Shown here: in pieces, positions 12,961 to 23,964 of the stretch
How the letters are laid out: every line of letters starts with the position of its first letter
Numbering within the stretch: the stretch's first letter is position 1
Origin: Eublepharis macularius
Lineage: Eukaryota; Chordata; Lepidosauria; Squamata; Eublepharidae
Reading direction: 5' to 3'
DNA length: 64,000 nt
NCBI RefSeq assembly: GCF_028583425.1
Contig: NC_072806.1
Span: 39,044,001-39,108,000, forward strand
Notes under the pieces: model-generated
What the model was told of the DNA's origin: nothing
Databases searched by the model: none
What the model saw: the letters and a program-made list of their open reading frames with translations, nothing else
Position numbers and translations under genes: made by a program

Positions 12961-12999
12961 AAGGAGCGAAGAAACCTCCAAGAGAACAGCCACGGCTCC

Positions 13000-13165
13000 G
13001 TGGCCGGGCACCTGCTTCAGTTCCTGGCATCTCCAAATAACAATCTTGGGTGGTGAGTCTTGGGCAAGCCCCTGCTCTGCTCAGGACCCTGGAGAGTAGC
13101 TACCAGTTTGGGCAGAGGAGGCTGGCTTTGAAGGCCAGAGGGTCCAATTCAGTATAAGGCAGATG
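13000..13165 (+). repeat. tRNA-derived SINE copy 2
   Basis: Block order: 'GGGCACCTGCTTCAGTTCCTGG', 'CTGCTCTGCTCAGGACCCTGG', and 'CCAATTCAGTATAAGGCAG' near the 3' end. It lies directly after copy 1 in the same orientation. Confidence 0.6.
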
Positions 13166-13169
13166 TGTG

Positions 13170-14034
13170 TGTTCTGTGTGCTGCTTGTTTTAGGCATCTT
13201 CACACACGGGAATTCAAAACCCAAATCTACACTTGTTCCTGGCCCTTTTCCTTTTCACTAATGATTAGTAAAATCATTCTTATTTAAAGAGAGGGGGGGA
13301 CATGGCAGAGGCATATAAAATGAAGACTCCCCCCACCCCGCCACACACACTCATAATGTTAGAAATCCGAGCCAATGCAAATGAGGAGGAGACTGAAAAT
13401 GGGTTTCCTTGTGGGTCTATTCATACAACACACAGTTGATTTATGGAATTTGCTGGCTTAAAAAAGGATGGGGCAAATCCACGCTGCAGCTATTAACCAT
13501 CAGAGCTAAATGGAGCCTGCAGGTTCAAAGGCAGCACACCAGCTGTAAAGAGGAGGGCCATGAGCTGAAGCGGCTGGCTTGCGTAAAGTTCAGCATCCCC
13601 CTTTGGGGGGGCTACCCCTCACGGCAACTTGGGGATTGAAGCTGGACTCTCAGTCTGATCCAGTGGTGCTGCTTCTTACGTCTTTGCACATGTGTAGGAG
13701 GACTTGTATGTTACATTGCCTTGCTTATGTGTACACACAGAATATTGCACACACATACCCTTCAAGATCCAGCAGGGCCAATTCACACATTATGCAATAT
13801 ACAAGGCGGAGATCCCAGATCCCACCTGCCTACTCTGTAATGTGTGAATCTGTGGGAAGTTGTGTGTCTATGAAGGGAAGGTCCTTGCCTCACCACACCA
13901 TGGCTCCCAAGTACACAACTGTATCATGGGGCAGCCAGATAATTCAGCCGGCCAGCTAGCCAAGGGATGCCAAAAAGCCAGGAGGAAAATGTCTCAAACC
14001 TTCAACTGGGGCATAATTGTATTTATTTATATTA
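13170..14034. other. No gene recognised
   Basis: Presumed intron or promoter-distal DNA. Short frames on the plus strand have no supporting motif. Confidence 0.4.
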
Positions 14035-14235
14035 TTTATAGTCTGCCTTTCTCACTGAGATGCAAGGCGGATTACACAGTGTGAGTCAGTACAGTCAATT
14101 CCAAAGACGTTTCAATACACATGTAGAAAAGAGCAAGAGTCCAGTAGCACCTATAAGACTAACAAGCTTTCGTGAGCCACAGCTCACTTCTTCAGATAAG
14201 ACTAACACGGCTACCCGTCTTGATCTATCTCCAAT
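14035..14235. repeat. SINE tail and dispersed repeat fragment
   Basis: Positions 14035-14095 match the antisense SINE end ('GTCTGCCTTTCTC'). Positions 14123-14235 contain 'AAGAGTCCAGTAGCACCT' and 'TTTCGTGAGCCACAGCTCAC', the same repeat as 48807-48962 in the opposite orientation. Confidence 0.5.
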
Positions 14236-14329
14236 ACACCTGTAATAGGATACATAACATGCAAATTTGCAAAGACTTAAAACCAGCAGAAACCCAATAC
14301 AGAATGTGTGGAAATGGGCAGCCGAAGCT

Positions 14330-14780
14330 TTTCCTGGCATGGAAGGTAAATCCGCGGCTGCCTATGTGCCGCCGGAGGTCTGTGCATCTCGCGCCCCAGC
14401 GCCCCCTCCTTCTTGCCCCCTCCCGCCCTGCGGCTCTCTTTTGCAGCCCCCCTCCCAACTGACAACACCACCCCAGACCCCCCCCCACCCTTGCACTGCA
14501 CATTACCAGCCTCCTCCCCGCCCCCCAATCTGCGCATTAGACTCCCTTCTCGGTACTCAGCCTGCCTCTGCCCCTCGCGGCTCTGCCCCTCGGCGCCCAG
14601 CCCCCTTTGCTCCTTGCGACGCGCGTTCCACGCCTCCCCCTCCACTTACAGCGCATGCTCACTCGGGAGACTCCTACAAACGCCTTCGCCCCCGGCTTCA
14701 GAAACGGGAAGATTCGCGGAAGCCGAGTTGCAAAAGGGCGCCCCCTGGTGGAACAACTGCAGAGCGCAAGGCTGTCTCCT
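14330..14780 (-). promoter_or_regulatory. CpG-rich block, likely LYRM9 promoter and first exon
   Basis: GC-rich sequence with many CG dinucleotides, unlike the CG-poor DNA on either side, lies 3.3 kb upstream of the LYRM9 start codon. On the minus strand a good splice donor, GTAAGT at 14644-14649, would end a non-coding first exon at 14650 and could join the acceptor at 11076. The open frames on both strands here follow from composition. A bidirectional promoter serving a plus-strand gene is possible, but no exon is visible on that side. Confidence 0.5.
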
Positions 14781-14821
14781 GTTCTGGAGCGACAGCATCA
14801 GGCACCTTTTTTTTTCCTCCG

Positions 14822-14923
<102 letters not shown>

Positions 14924-14929
14924 TCACAG

Positions 14930-15707
14930 TTTTGGGATTCTGAGTAGACCTGCTTAGGATTGCACTACAAACGATGTTTCATGGGGTGGAGCAAAGTGTG
15001 TGTATACAGATTTTTTAAAAATAAAGTATGTTGTGTTTACGTAAATGTATTATTTAAATAGACAAGTTAGATTGGATTTCGGCAAACCCATTAATGGTGC
15101 CAAAGACAAAGGCGAACTTTCAATTAGTTTTGTAAAGATCTGTTGTGTTCTAAAGTGATGGAGGTTCACCTTTCACATTTTAGAAGGAAAGTCAAGCCCT
15201 GCGGAAGGGAAAGAATTGTAACGTGTTATCAAGGAGTCCCTCTGCTCTGATTTTGTTTCCTTCGCCCCACAAGGAGCGAATCTGTAACCGTGCAGGGTGT
15301 TCAGGGCTGTCCAGATGTGGGTACTCGATTGCTCTGGAGCCTCTGAAGCCAGGCAATCCCTGTGCAAGAGGATGGGAGCAGGTGACAGTCAGGGGCCCAT
15401 AGTTTACATCTCAGGGCAATGACTTTCCTAGGCATCAAGGGTTGCCCTTTACTTAACTTGAAACCATTGCAAGGGCTGTCCTGTTGTACCAGAGAACTTT
15501 GTGTGTTTTTCCAGTTAAAGAAAGGGCTGAAATAAGAGAATCTAGATTCTTGGAAAGGCTTTTTCTTCTTCTGTTCTTTTTGAATGAGTGAGCCCCTTAC
15601 ACTGCTGAGAGAAAACAAAGAAATAAATCCCAAAGAGTTCGGTGAGTCCCAAATGGAACCTGTGTCTGGGGGGGCATGGTGCCTGTCAGCAGCCGTGGAC
15701 ATATTAT
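14930..15707. other. No gene recognised
   Basis: Sequence upstream of the CpG-rich block. No exon or repeat was identified with confidence. Confidence 0.4.
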
Positions 15708-15850
15708 TCTGCAACAGGGTTGCCAACTGGATTGGGAAACGCCTGGAGATTTGGGGGTAGAGCCCGGGGGAGGACAGGGTTTGTGGCACTGTCCTATAGT
15801 CCGCCCTCCAAATCAGCCATCTTCTCCAGGGGAATTGATCTCTGTTATCT
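15708..15850 (+). repeat. MITE-like repeat
   Basis: It opens with 'GGGTTGCCAACTGGATTGGG' and includes 'GGAGATTTGGGGGTAGAGCC' and 'TTCTCCAGGGGAATTGATCTC'. The matching inverted end, 'TTGGAGGTTGGCAACCC' type, is seen at 48340-48362. The ends suggest a short DNA element whose class I cannot fix. Confidence 0.45.
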
Positions 15851-15893
15851 GGTGGTGGAGAATGCCTTCAAGTCATAGCTGACTTATGGCAAC
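15851..15893 (-). repeat. 5S-derived SINE, distal half (left of hAT 1)
   Basis: 'GGAGAATGCCTTCAAGTCAT' and 'AGCTGACTTATGGCAAC' form one end of the SINE that resumes at 47779. The uninterrupted copy at 57425-57620 shows the two halves joined. The last eight bases, 15886-15893, are the hAT target duplication. Confidence 0.75.
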
Positions 15894-16066
15894 TAGAGAT
15901 GGGCACGAACCAAATCAGAAACCAATGATCAGCATGAACTGGGCCAGTTCGGTGGTCATGAACGGGCAGTTCGTAGGACCCCTTTTTCATGAACTTCCAT
16001 GACTTTTTAGGCCAGATTGTTCAATTAGTAATCAGTTCATGAAGCAGGTATCCTGGTGCCAATCCA

Positions 16067-16320
16067 TTAATTCCCTAGGCAACAGAGGGGGTGAATGTCT
16101 GCAGACCTTCTGCAGCCATGGAAACACCAATCTTAGCCCTCCCTGCCAACCAGAGAGCTCCTTTTCTTCTCTATGCGAGCAAGGAGCAAGAATTAATTCC
16201 CTAGGCAACAGAGGGAATGGATGTTCTGCAGCCCTGGGAACACTAGTCTTAGCCCTCAAAACCTTGATAGGCAGTTCTGCCTGCCAACCAGAGAGCTCCT
16301 ATTCTGCTCTATGGAGAGCA
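16067..16320. repeat. Tandem duplication inside hAT 1
   Basis: Two imperfect copies of about 125 bases start with ATTAATTCCCTAGGCAACAG near 16067 and 16192. Both contain CCAACCAGAGAGCTCC near their ends. The second copy has an extra insertion of about 25 bases. Confidence 0.8.
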
Positions 16321-16384
16321 ATGAGTATAATAACCAGCTCTCAGCCTCATGATTCCACTTTCCAATAGGCAGAGAGACAGGGAA

Positions 16385-16470
16385 GAGCTGCTGGGGGAGG
16401 GGGAGGGGGAGGGGGAGGGGGAGGGGGAGGGAGGAAGGAAGGAAGGAAGGAGGAAGGAGGAAGGAGGAAA
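16385..16470. repeat. GGGGGA / GGAA microsatellite
   Basis: A GGGGGA hexamer array passes into GGAA and AGG repeats inside hAT 1. It is purine-only on the plus strand. Confidence 0.9.
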
Positions 16471-16863
16471 GGAGGATTTTGGAGTGTTTTGGTGGAGTTG
16501 CTGGCTTGCTGCTTAAAATGAGACTGATAAACAGTATCTTTCTTATTTAGAGCACCTTTCCCAGCTGAGAAGGTGTTTTGTGTGGTGGGTGAGGGGCCTT
16601 TCCCCCCACCCCAGTCCCAGGACTACTGCTAGGCTCTGGGGCCAAGCTGAGTGGGTTCCTCTGCTGAGGGCTCACAATTTTTTTATTTTATTTCTTTTGT
16701 TCCTTTCTCATTTGGGGAACCTGTCCCACCTGGGAAGGGGTCTGGCTGATGGGCTAGAGGCCTCCCCCGTCTCAGGGCTACAGTGGCTTTCCTTGACTGA
16801 GGGCTCACAAATCTGTTCTTTTATTTTGTTTGTGCCTTCCTCATTTTGGGCACCTTTTCCCGC

Positions 16864-17078
16864 CTAGATGCTTCCTTTTGAACTTAGCTGACCGTTATCT
16901 GAGGGGGTGGGGATTTGGGAATTCACCTGCACTTAGAATCCTATATCTGTCCTGTGCTTGTAGAGAAACATCATTCTTGTCAAAGATGGAGTAAGATCCT
17001 GACACTGCTAGCTTATCAATAAAGTTCTTTAACTCGTGAAGTGAAGCCTTTTTGAGAGTTACCTGGCAGATCCTTACA
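16864..17078 (+). repeat. Gypsy 1 5' LTR (partial)
   Basis: Matches 20338-20535 with scattered differences and a few small indels. It contains a CAATAAAG signal near 17017 and ends CCTTACA. The true 5' end of the LTR is missing or hidden. Confidence 0.7.
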
Positions 17079-18460
17079 GACTGACAGGAATCCATTTTTC
17101 CTCAGACCTGAGTAACTGTAGAACCCTGGTACCCGTGCCATGGCAGAGGGAGAGGATAAGGGATGCCAGTGCTACAGGGGATATCGAGGAACAACCCCAA
17201 GACCCCACTGATGGGTGTGGGCTCGGCACAGGTGCACTGATTGGAGCTGGGGCGTGGCCCTGGCGGCCTGGTGATTACAGATCCTGGCGGAGAGCCACTC
17301 CGCTAGAATGGACCCCTCAAGTGGCATCGGCTAAGAGGGGAAAAGGACGGCTGGATCATCGGGGGAGCCATCTGTTTAGACAAAGTCTGCGGGGAGAGGC
17401 ACTTCTCAAGAGAGAAGAGGGGGATGACAAGGAGCTCGAGCAGGTGGAGCTGTTGGGAACAACCTCTGCAGAGCTGGTGCAGGAGCTTTGGGCCAGGACG
17501 GGGGAGATGAGGTGCGACATGTATGCTTTTATGCGAAATGTCCAAGATTTCATGCAGATTGCCCTCCAATACCTCCAAGATCAAGACTGCCATCCAGATC
17601 AAGAAACTCCACAGCTGGTGGATCAGCAACTTCCCCCACTCCAGATGGGCAAAGAGCCCAAGCACCAGTGCACCCCCCCCCCAGAGCCAACCCATTCCCC
17701 CATACACGGGAGGAATCCTGGGGCCTCAACCCCAACAGGCGTTGGGGCTATGCAAGCTGGAAGCATGTTTTGAAGGAGGCCCTGAGGAATTGGGGAATTT
17801 TCTAGTGCAAGTGACAGAGTTCCTGAGAGAATGGGGCCACACCTTTCCAGATGAAGCCAGCTGGGTGAGTTACCTGGGTTCTAGGCTGGGGGGAGTGACA
17901 ACCAAGTGTTATGTTACCCTCTATGCAGGCAAAGCCCCAGAATTCCGGAGCATAAGGGCCTTTGTACGTGCGCTCAAGGAGCAGTAGAAGACCCCCTAGA
18001 ATAAGACCAAGATGAAGCGCAGGAGACAGAGAAATTGCTCTGGGCATGAGTTTGCAGCAGATTCTTGTGCACACGTGGCCAAGGTGCGAGATTGGACTGA
18101 GTCGGTGAAGACTGAATTCTTTCATGCTGGCTTGAACCCAGGCCTTGTGGCTAAGGCTATGATCCAAGATGACCCATGCACTCTACTAGGGTGGATCCAA
18201 CTGGCATGTGAGATCGAAAATAGAGAGCAGGTGGTGAAACTGCTCTGTCTTCAACATCAAGCCAGCCAGCGGCGAGGAGCTGCAGAGTACAAAGCTCCAC
18301 CCGAAAGGGCTGACAGCTCCAGCTGAGAAGGAAAGGGGGATAAAACAAGGGCTGTGCTTGAAGTGTGGGGTCGGTGGCCACTTCACAGCAGAATGCCCTG
18401 GCAGGAAGAAGGCTTCACCTGAGGAGAAGAAGGGATCCAAGCGAGGCTCATTTGGCCGCT
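17079..18460 (+). pseudogene. Gypsy 1 gag remnant
   Basis: Overlapping frames give a Gag related to those of Gypsy 2 and the chromovirus. Landmarks are a helical segment with TGEMRCDMYAFMRNVQDFMQ, the capsid segment EFLREWGHTFPDEASW, then ESVKTEFFHAGLNPGL and LLGWIQLACEIENRE. It ends with a CCHC knuckle, CLKCGVGGHFTAEC, near 18355. At least two frameshifts break it. Gag would form the particle that packages element RNA. Confidence 0.8.
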
Positions 18461-18669
18461 TGAAGCCACGAGGAACAGCAGCAGAAACCAGTGAGGAAGC
18501 AGTGGCAGCAGGAATGAACGGAAGAAGCGACAGCTCAAGAGGTGGTCCCCTATCCAGCAGCGAAGGAGGAGAGGCACTGCCAGCAGGAAACAGCGGAGGC
18601 CTGTTGTGAAGGGCACCAGCCAGCAAATCCCAGAAGAACCAGTGCCACAGAGGGTGAGGCCCAAGGGAA

Positions 18670-18785
18670 CTTTATTTTTTATCCCTATAACCCTAGTAAA
18701 CCTGCAAAAAGGGAGTCATATCAAAGTTAGAGCCTTAATTGACTCTGGGTGCAGCTGAGATTTAATAGCCCTGCTTCAGTAACCG
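18670..18785 (+). pseudogene. Gypsy 1 aspartic protease fragment
   Basis: The frame reads KVRALIDSGCS then a TGA, then DLIAL. The DSG triad is the retroviral-type protease active site. The TGA stands where related elements in this window have CGA (Arg), a CpG decay change. The frame is cut off at about 18785. Confidence 0.7.
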
Positions 18786-19283
18786 GGTGTCAGAGTCATG
18801 GCCCCCGCCATAATCCAAACGTCATGGTCAGCCCCTGCCGTGCTTTAGACTTAATGTTAACTGTTATGTTGGGGTTTGATGTTCATTGACATGCTGTGTA
18901 AAATCCTGAGTGTAAAAGATTCTGTTAGCTAACACTGTTCCTTATCTGCAAGTAGGCAGAGAGACTGTGGCCATTTCCACACACGTTGAATAATGCACTT
19001 TCACAATCCTTTTGAAGTGGATTTTTTGTTCCGCACATGGAAAATCAGTTTCAAATGTTCACTAAAGAGTATTGAAAGTGGATTATGCAACGTGTGTGGA
19101 AGCAGCCAGTGTTGAACTTTCACCAAGAAAAGATCTGTAAAAACATTCTCTTAGCTCCCATTCCCGTAGCTATCTACTGTAGCTAGATTCCTTCCTATTC
19201 ACTGTAGATAAACTCACTGTAGATAGGGGGGATGGGGCTGTGCTTAAATGTCTATATATTCTGGGTATTGCAAACCAGACTTC
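18786..19283. other. Non-coding insertion in Gypsy 1 with a MITE inside
   Basis: This block replaces the RT region between protease and RNase H. It starts GTGTCAGAGTCATGG and has TATA-like and TGTAGATA-type sequence that could be part of a solo LTR, but I find no target duplication. An inserted MITE lies at 18968-19108. Confidence 0.4.
18968..19108. mobile_element. 141-bp MITE with 35-bp inverted repeats
   Basis: The ends TGGCCATTTCCACACACGTT and, inverted, TGGCTGCTTCCACACACGTT continue as inverted repeats over 35 bases with five mismatches. There is no coding capacity. The superfamily is unclear because the flanking duplication is ambiguous. Confidence 0.75.
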
Positions 19284-20245
19284 ATTTCTAACAAAAAGTT
19301 TTCAGACACAGAGAGACACTTATCGGTTTGGGACAAGGAGGCAGCAGCTATTAAGTTAGCCCTATCCACTTGGTGACATTGGCTGGAATGGGTAAAAATA
19401 CCCTTTGAGATTTGGACTGATCATAAAAATCTAGAAGTGCTTAGATCACCCCGCAGGTTGGGGGCAAAGCAGCTCCAGTGGGCACGGTTCTTCTCAAAGT
19501 TTCAATTCACACTCAAGCACCTCCCAGGGATGTCAAATTTCTTACCAGATGCTCTCTCCCACCTCCCACAACATGAAAGTCAGAGGGAGGAAACTGCTGA
19601 CAGTATCTTCACAACCACACAGTTGGGAAGAGCAGTGCTGACATGCCGGAAGGTGCAGAAACTCCTCGCTTCCCCATCAAACTCTTGTCTGGAGACAGTC
19701 AAAACAGAACAGGAAAAGATGGGGGAGGAGAGTTTGCAAGAATCTCTTGAGAAGGGGGAGGATGTATGTTGGTACTGACAGGGCAAATTGTATATACCAG
19801 CAGCCCTGAAGAGGGAGGTGCTGAAAAAATGTCATGATGACAAAATGGCAGGGCATTTTGGGTTCGTAAAAACTTTGCATTTAACACAGAGGCAATTCTG
19901 GGGGCCGGGAATGAGAAAAGACACATCTCAGTATGTGTCAAGTTGCCCCGTTTGTTTGATGGGGAAAAGATGGGGGTGGGGGGAGCCTCCAGGTCTCTTA
20001 CAGCCGCTAAAGCCACCCCCACCCCCACCCCGTGACCTTGGTCTACCATCTCCATGGATTTCATCACCAACCTTCCCCCTTCCAAGTGGAAAACTGAGAT
20101 TTTAGTAGAAATTGATTTATTTCTCCAAACAAGCACATTTCATCCTCTGCTCCAAACTCCCCACAGCAAAGAAACTAGCCAGCCTGTTCATGCAAAATGT
20201 GGTACGTTTACACTCTTTCCCAAACAAGATAATTTCCGATAGGGC
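19284..20245 (+). pseudogene. Gypsy 1 RNase H to integrase remnant
   Basis: From about 19284 the frame reads KKFSDTERHLSVWDKEAA and IWTDHKNLEVLRSPRRLGAK, the end of RNase H. It continues into the integrase zinc finger (about 19810-19960: HFGFVKTLHL, then SCPVCLMGK) and the start of the catalytic core (MDFITNLP near 20054, ISDRAG near 20235). The core stops after the second Asp region. Several frameshifts and stops are present. Confidence 0.8.
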
Positions 20246-20337
20246 GGGGGTCCCTCCTGGTGTTCCTCCACCGAGATGATTGCCTGGACACTCATGACCT
20301 TGAGACTTTGCATACAGTAACTCTGCTTATTCTGCTT

Positions 20338-20535
20338 CTAGATGCTTCCTCTTGAACTTAGCTGACCATTATCTGAGGGGGTGAGGATTTGGGTATTTAC
20401 CCATGCTTAGAATCCTGTATCTGTCTTGTGCTTGTAGAGAAACATCATTCCAGGCAAAGATGGAGAAAGAGCTGAAACAAGTAGTTTATCAATAAAGTTC
20501 TTTAACTCATGCAATGAAGTCTTTTTGAGAGTTAC
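20338..20535 (+). repeat. Gypsy 1 3' LTR, main part
   Basis: Homologous to 16864-17078. It is interrupted after GAGAGTTAC; the remaining CTGGCAGATCCTTACA is found at 36632-36647, after Gypsy 2 and the duplicated GTTAC. Confidence 0.75.
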
Positions 20536-20688
20536 TGTAAGGATGCCCGGCACCTCTCAAGAGACTTCACTTCAGGAGTAAAAGTTCTTTATTAATAAGA
20601 TGCCAGTATCCTACCCTTATGCCATCCTTGCTAGGTCTGGCGGCTACAGACAAGCATCAAGCCAGTATAGGTTCCCCAAGGCTACACC
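20536..20688 (-). repeat. Gypsy 2 3' LTR (truncated)
   Basis: Matches 32214-32357 through TGTAAGGATGCC, AAGATGCCAGTATC and TATAGGTTCCCCA. It joins pol-derived sequence directly at about 20690, so a deletion removed integrase and the rest of the LTR. Confidence 0.7.
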
Positions 20689-20689
20689 T

Positions 20690-22743
20690 CCCCACAAAGG
20701 GCTTCCGGTACATACAATTTGCCATTTCTATACCAGCATCCATCCTCTCCTCTCACAAGAGGATCTTGCAAAGCCCCCTCCCCCTCCTTTTCCAGTTCTG
20801 CTTTGACTTTCTCCAGCCAGGGAGAGGAGGGGGGGTGATAGGAGTTCTCATGCTCACTGTCGCATCACCACTGCCCCTCCCAGCTGGGCTGGAATAAACA
20901 TAGTGTCTACAATTTCCTCCCTCTGACTTTTGTGCTGGGGATGGTGGGACAGGGAGTCCGCAAGAAAGTTTGATTTTCTCATGGAATACAGCTCATGATT
21001 TTCTCATGGAATACAGCTTCCCCTTAGGAAGGTCCTGTAAGCAGTCAGCCCAGCCTCCACCATCTTTAATAGCCATTTTAACATGGCTGCTTGTGATATT
21101 AAAAATCACCAGGCCTCTGGATTTAAAACGGCAGCTTGTATTGCAAACCAGAGGGCCTACAGCTAACAGTTGCTGAATCCTGCCTGGGAGATCCAGGCAT
21201 GAATGGAATGCCGCATAGGAATGTGGAGAGATTCACAGTTATTAGTTTTGCAGTCTCCCCAGCCCCTAAGGAATCCAGCACAAAAAAGGTCTCGCAGAGT
21301 CATCCCCACTTAACACATTCCTTTCCCACCTTCCATGATGAGATCTCCTGTCCTTGATTGAGGAGCTAATCAAATGACATTCATAAGTATTTACAGTGTT
21401 CCTGGGAAGGTACATTCCCCCAACTAAATTCATCAACTTAGCCCCGGCGGACTTCATTAACAAACTGTCCCTTTGTACAGTGCTAGAACAAATTTTGCAT
21501 TTACTTTCACACACCCCAGCAGCTACCAATCAAGGTTATCAAACCTTTTGTCAATCCCAGGAACTGACCGTTGGAGTCTTTATTCTAACGGCTAGGTGGG
21601 TTCTCCCACTTCAAGGCACGTTTTACCTATAAAGGTAGGGTCCTGGCCCATTCAAATTGTGCATGCTTCCTGGCTGCTCCCTTAGGGTCAGTACTCTAAG
21701 ACCCTCTCTTCATACATGCTTACCTTATCCAAAGCACTGATCCCTTGAGGTTTGCCCTAAGCCTCATGTTCCCTTGGCTGAGAATGCTGGTGTTTGAAGC
21801 TCTCCCTCTGCGGACTTCCCTGCTCTTCAGATAGGTAATTATCACCTTGCAATCCCTCAAATCTATTCCACCTTCACCACTGCTTTTCTTAGGCCTCTTG
21901 TGTGTTTGTATGTGTATGCATTTGCCCCTTGAATAAAATTACCCTTTAATTAAGAACACTGGCTTCGTGTGTGTATAACCTTTGGAAAGGACTCTGTAAA
22001 TTATTGGTGATAAGATATACATGGTTACCGGCCTCTCGCATAGCTGTCTTCCTTGCTTACTAATTACCCTCACAAATTCTATTTACTAGCAAGGAGACCA
22101 GTTCAGGTAACAGTTATGCCCAGGGATCAGTTTGATAGCATAATCCGTTGCCCTGCGAAGGGGTAATTTGTCTGCATATTCTTCCTCAAAGACTCGTCTT
22201 AAATCTTGATACTCAGGGGGGATTATGTTAATTTCTTCTCTTGTTAGGCATACAATTTCAGGCATGGGGGGTGGCACCCCATTTGGGGTTCCACACATGT
22301 TTCTGGCAATCTTCAGTTGGAAAACATAATCACCCCATCTTCCACTGTATGTACAGGCCATGATCATATAGCCATCTGACCCCTAAAACTGCTGGAAATT
22401 TTGTAGTTGGGCTTGCTACAAAAGCTCTTTCCTCCCAATGACTCCCCATTCCAACTTGGATCAGTTCAGTCTTGTAGGTGCAGGGAGCCCCTTTCATAGG
22501 AGAATCATCCATTTGCTCAAATCTAATAGGCTCAGTTAATTTCACCAGCTCCAATCCCAGACCTGTGACTAAGGCTGGGGCAATTAGGTCCCTGCTGCAC
22601 CCTGAATCAATCAGGGCTCTCACCCTAATATGTGTCCCCCTTCTAGGGTGTACTATTGTAATGGGGAGGGAAAATAAGGTTCTCTTTGCTCTCACCATGC
22701 TTGGCACCTGCTCTTCTTTGACCTGCTGATGAGTGCCTGTCAC
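20690..22743 (-). pseudogene. Gypsy 2 pol remnants (protease, RT start, RNase H end)
   Basis: Read from 22743 downwards: protease with RVRALIDSGCSRDLIAPALV near 22600 (intact DSG), then RT N-terminus with DLRRVFEEEYADKLPLRR and AIKLIPGHN near 22120. The LTR-B copy at 21036-22112 follows directly. Beyond it the frame resumes past the RNase H end with QREEIVDTMFIPAQLGG and KLYVPEAL (about 20920 and 20710). The RT palm, most of RNase H and the integrase are missing, so pol cannot work. Confidence 0.75.
21036..22112 (+). repeat. LTR-B copy, plus orientation
   Basis: About 1077 bases starting TGTAAGCAGTCAGCC and ending GGTAACA. It matches, in the other orientation, 30928 down to 23510. It contains CAATCAAGG and TATAAAGG segments and a TTGAATAAAA signal near 21940. 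The flanks GGTCC and GTTAT do not match, and pol sequence is missing around it. I infer a deletion or recombination between LTRs rather than a clean insertion. Confidence 0.75.
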
Positions 22744-23964
22744 AGCAGGTCTGCGCCGTTTCCCACTGGCTCTTCCCCCTCACTGTTGGAAGAGATCCAT
22801 CTGCCAGCCTCTCAGGTGCTTCTCCCATCCTGGTTGCTGCTGCTTTCTTGTGTACTTGGGATGCTACTTCACCCTGTCTCAGGTGAGCTTGGGATGCTGC
22901 TCCTCCCTGCTTCAGCCTCCCGGCCAGGCTGCCCCCAGATCCTGACTTTCTCTCGGAGGAACTTCTTACCCCCTGGCAGTCCACGGTGAAGTGGTCTGCC
23001 CCGCTGCACTTTAGGCACAAATCTTGATTCCTCCTCCTTGCCCGACAGGATTGGTCCTCTTGTGCAAGGCTTGTCTCCTCTTCTGCTCTTGGCACGCAGC
23101 TCCCTGTTGTTACCTGGCTTGGTGTTGACGCAAAGTAGCTTTACAACCTTCTCTCTGTTTTCAATCTCACACACCAATTGTATCCACCCCAGCAGGGTGC
23201 GTTGGTCATCTTGAACCATGGCCTTGACCACTAAGTCTGGATTCAAGCCAGCACAGAAAAACTCCACCTTCACCGATTCAGTCCAATCTTGAGCTTTGGC
23301 AGTGCATGCTCTGAATTTGGCTGCAAACTCGTGTATCAGGTACTTCCCCTGCCACATGCACTTCAGTTTAGTTCTTGCTCTCTCCTCATTGAGAGGATCT
23401 TCATACTGTGCCTGCATTGGGTGCGTGAAGGCTCTCACATTCCGAAGCTTTGGGGCTCAAGCTGTGTAGAGAGTCAGATACCATTTGGCTGCTTCTCCCT
23501 ACAAGCAGGTATTACCGGAAGTGGTCTCCTTACAATAAATATGGTTTATGGGGGAATTAGCAAGGAAGGAAGACGGCTATATGAGAGGAGGTAACTGGGA
23601 TCTGTCACCTTTGTATACCAGGTCCCTTCTGACAATGGAACAAGCAAGTCTAGTGCTTAATATCAAACAATAACTTTTTATTAAACTCAAGAACTTCATG
23701 CACTGTCAGAGACCCGCGTCTCTACCTGTGGATGATTCCTCCTCCTCTGAGGAGGGGCTAGAAGAGCCAGTGGGAGACCCACCCGCAGCCCCTGAAGTAC
23801 CATCTAGCAACCAGCAACCCGGTCCCTATGCGCAGGATAGTGAAGGTGAGGGGGAGTGCAGAGAGGAGGAGGGACCGGTGCCTTGGAGAACCAAGCCTTG
23901 CGAGCTGGCAGCAAGGCAGAAGGCTCAAGCAAGGGAGGTGGTTTGGGAACAGCGAAGGAGCGTG

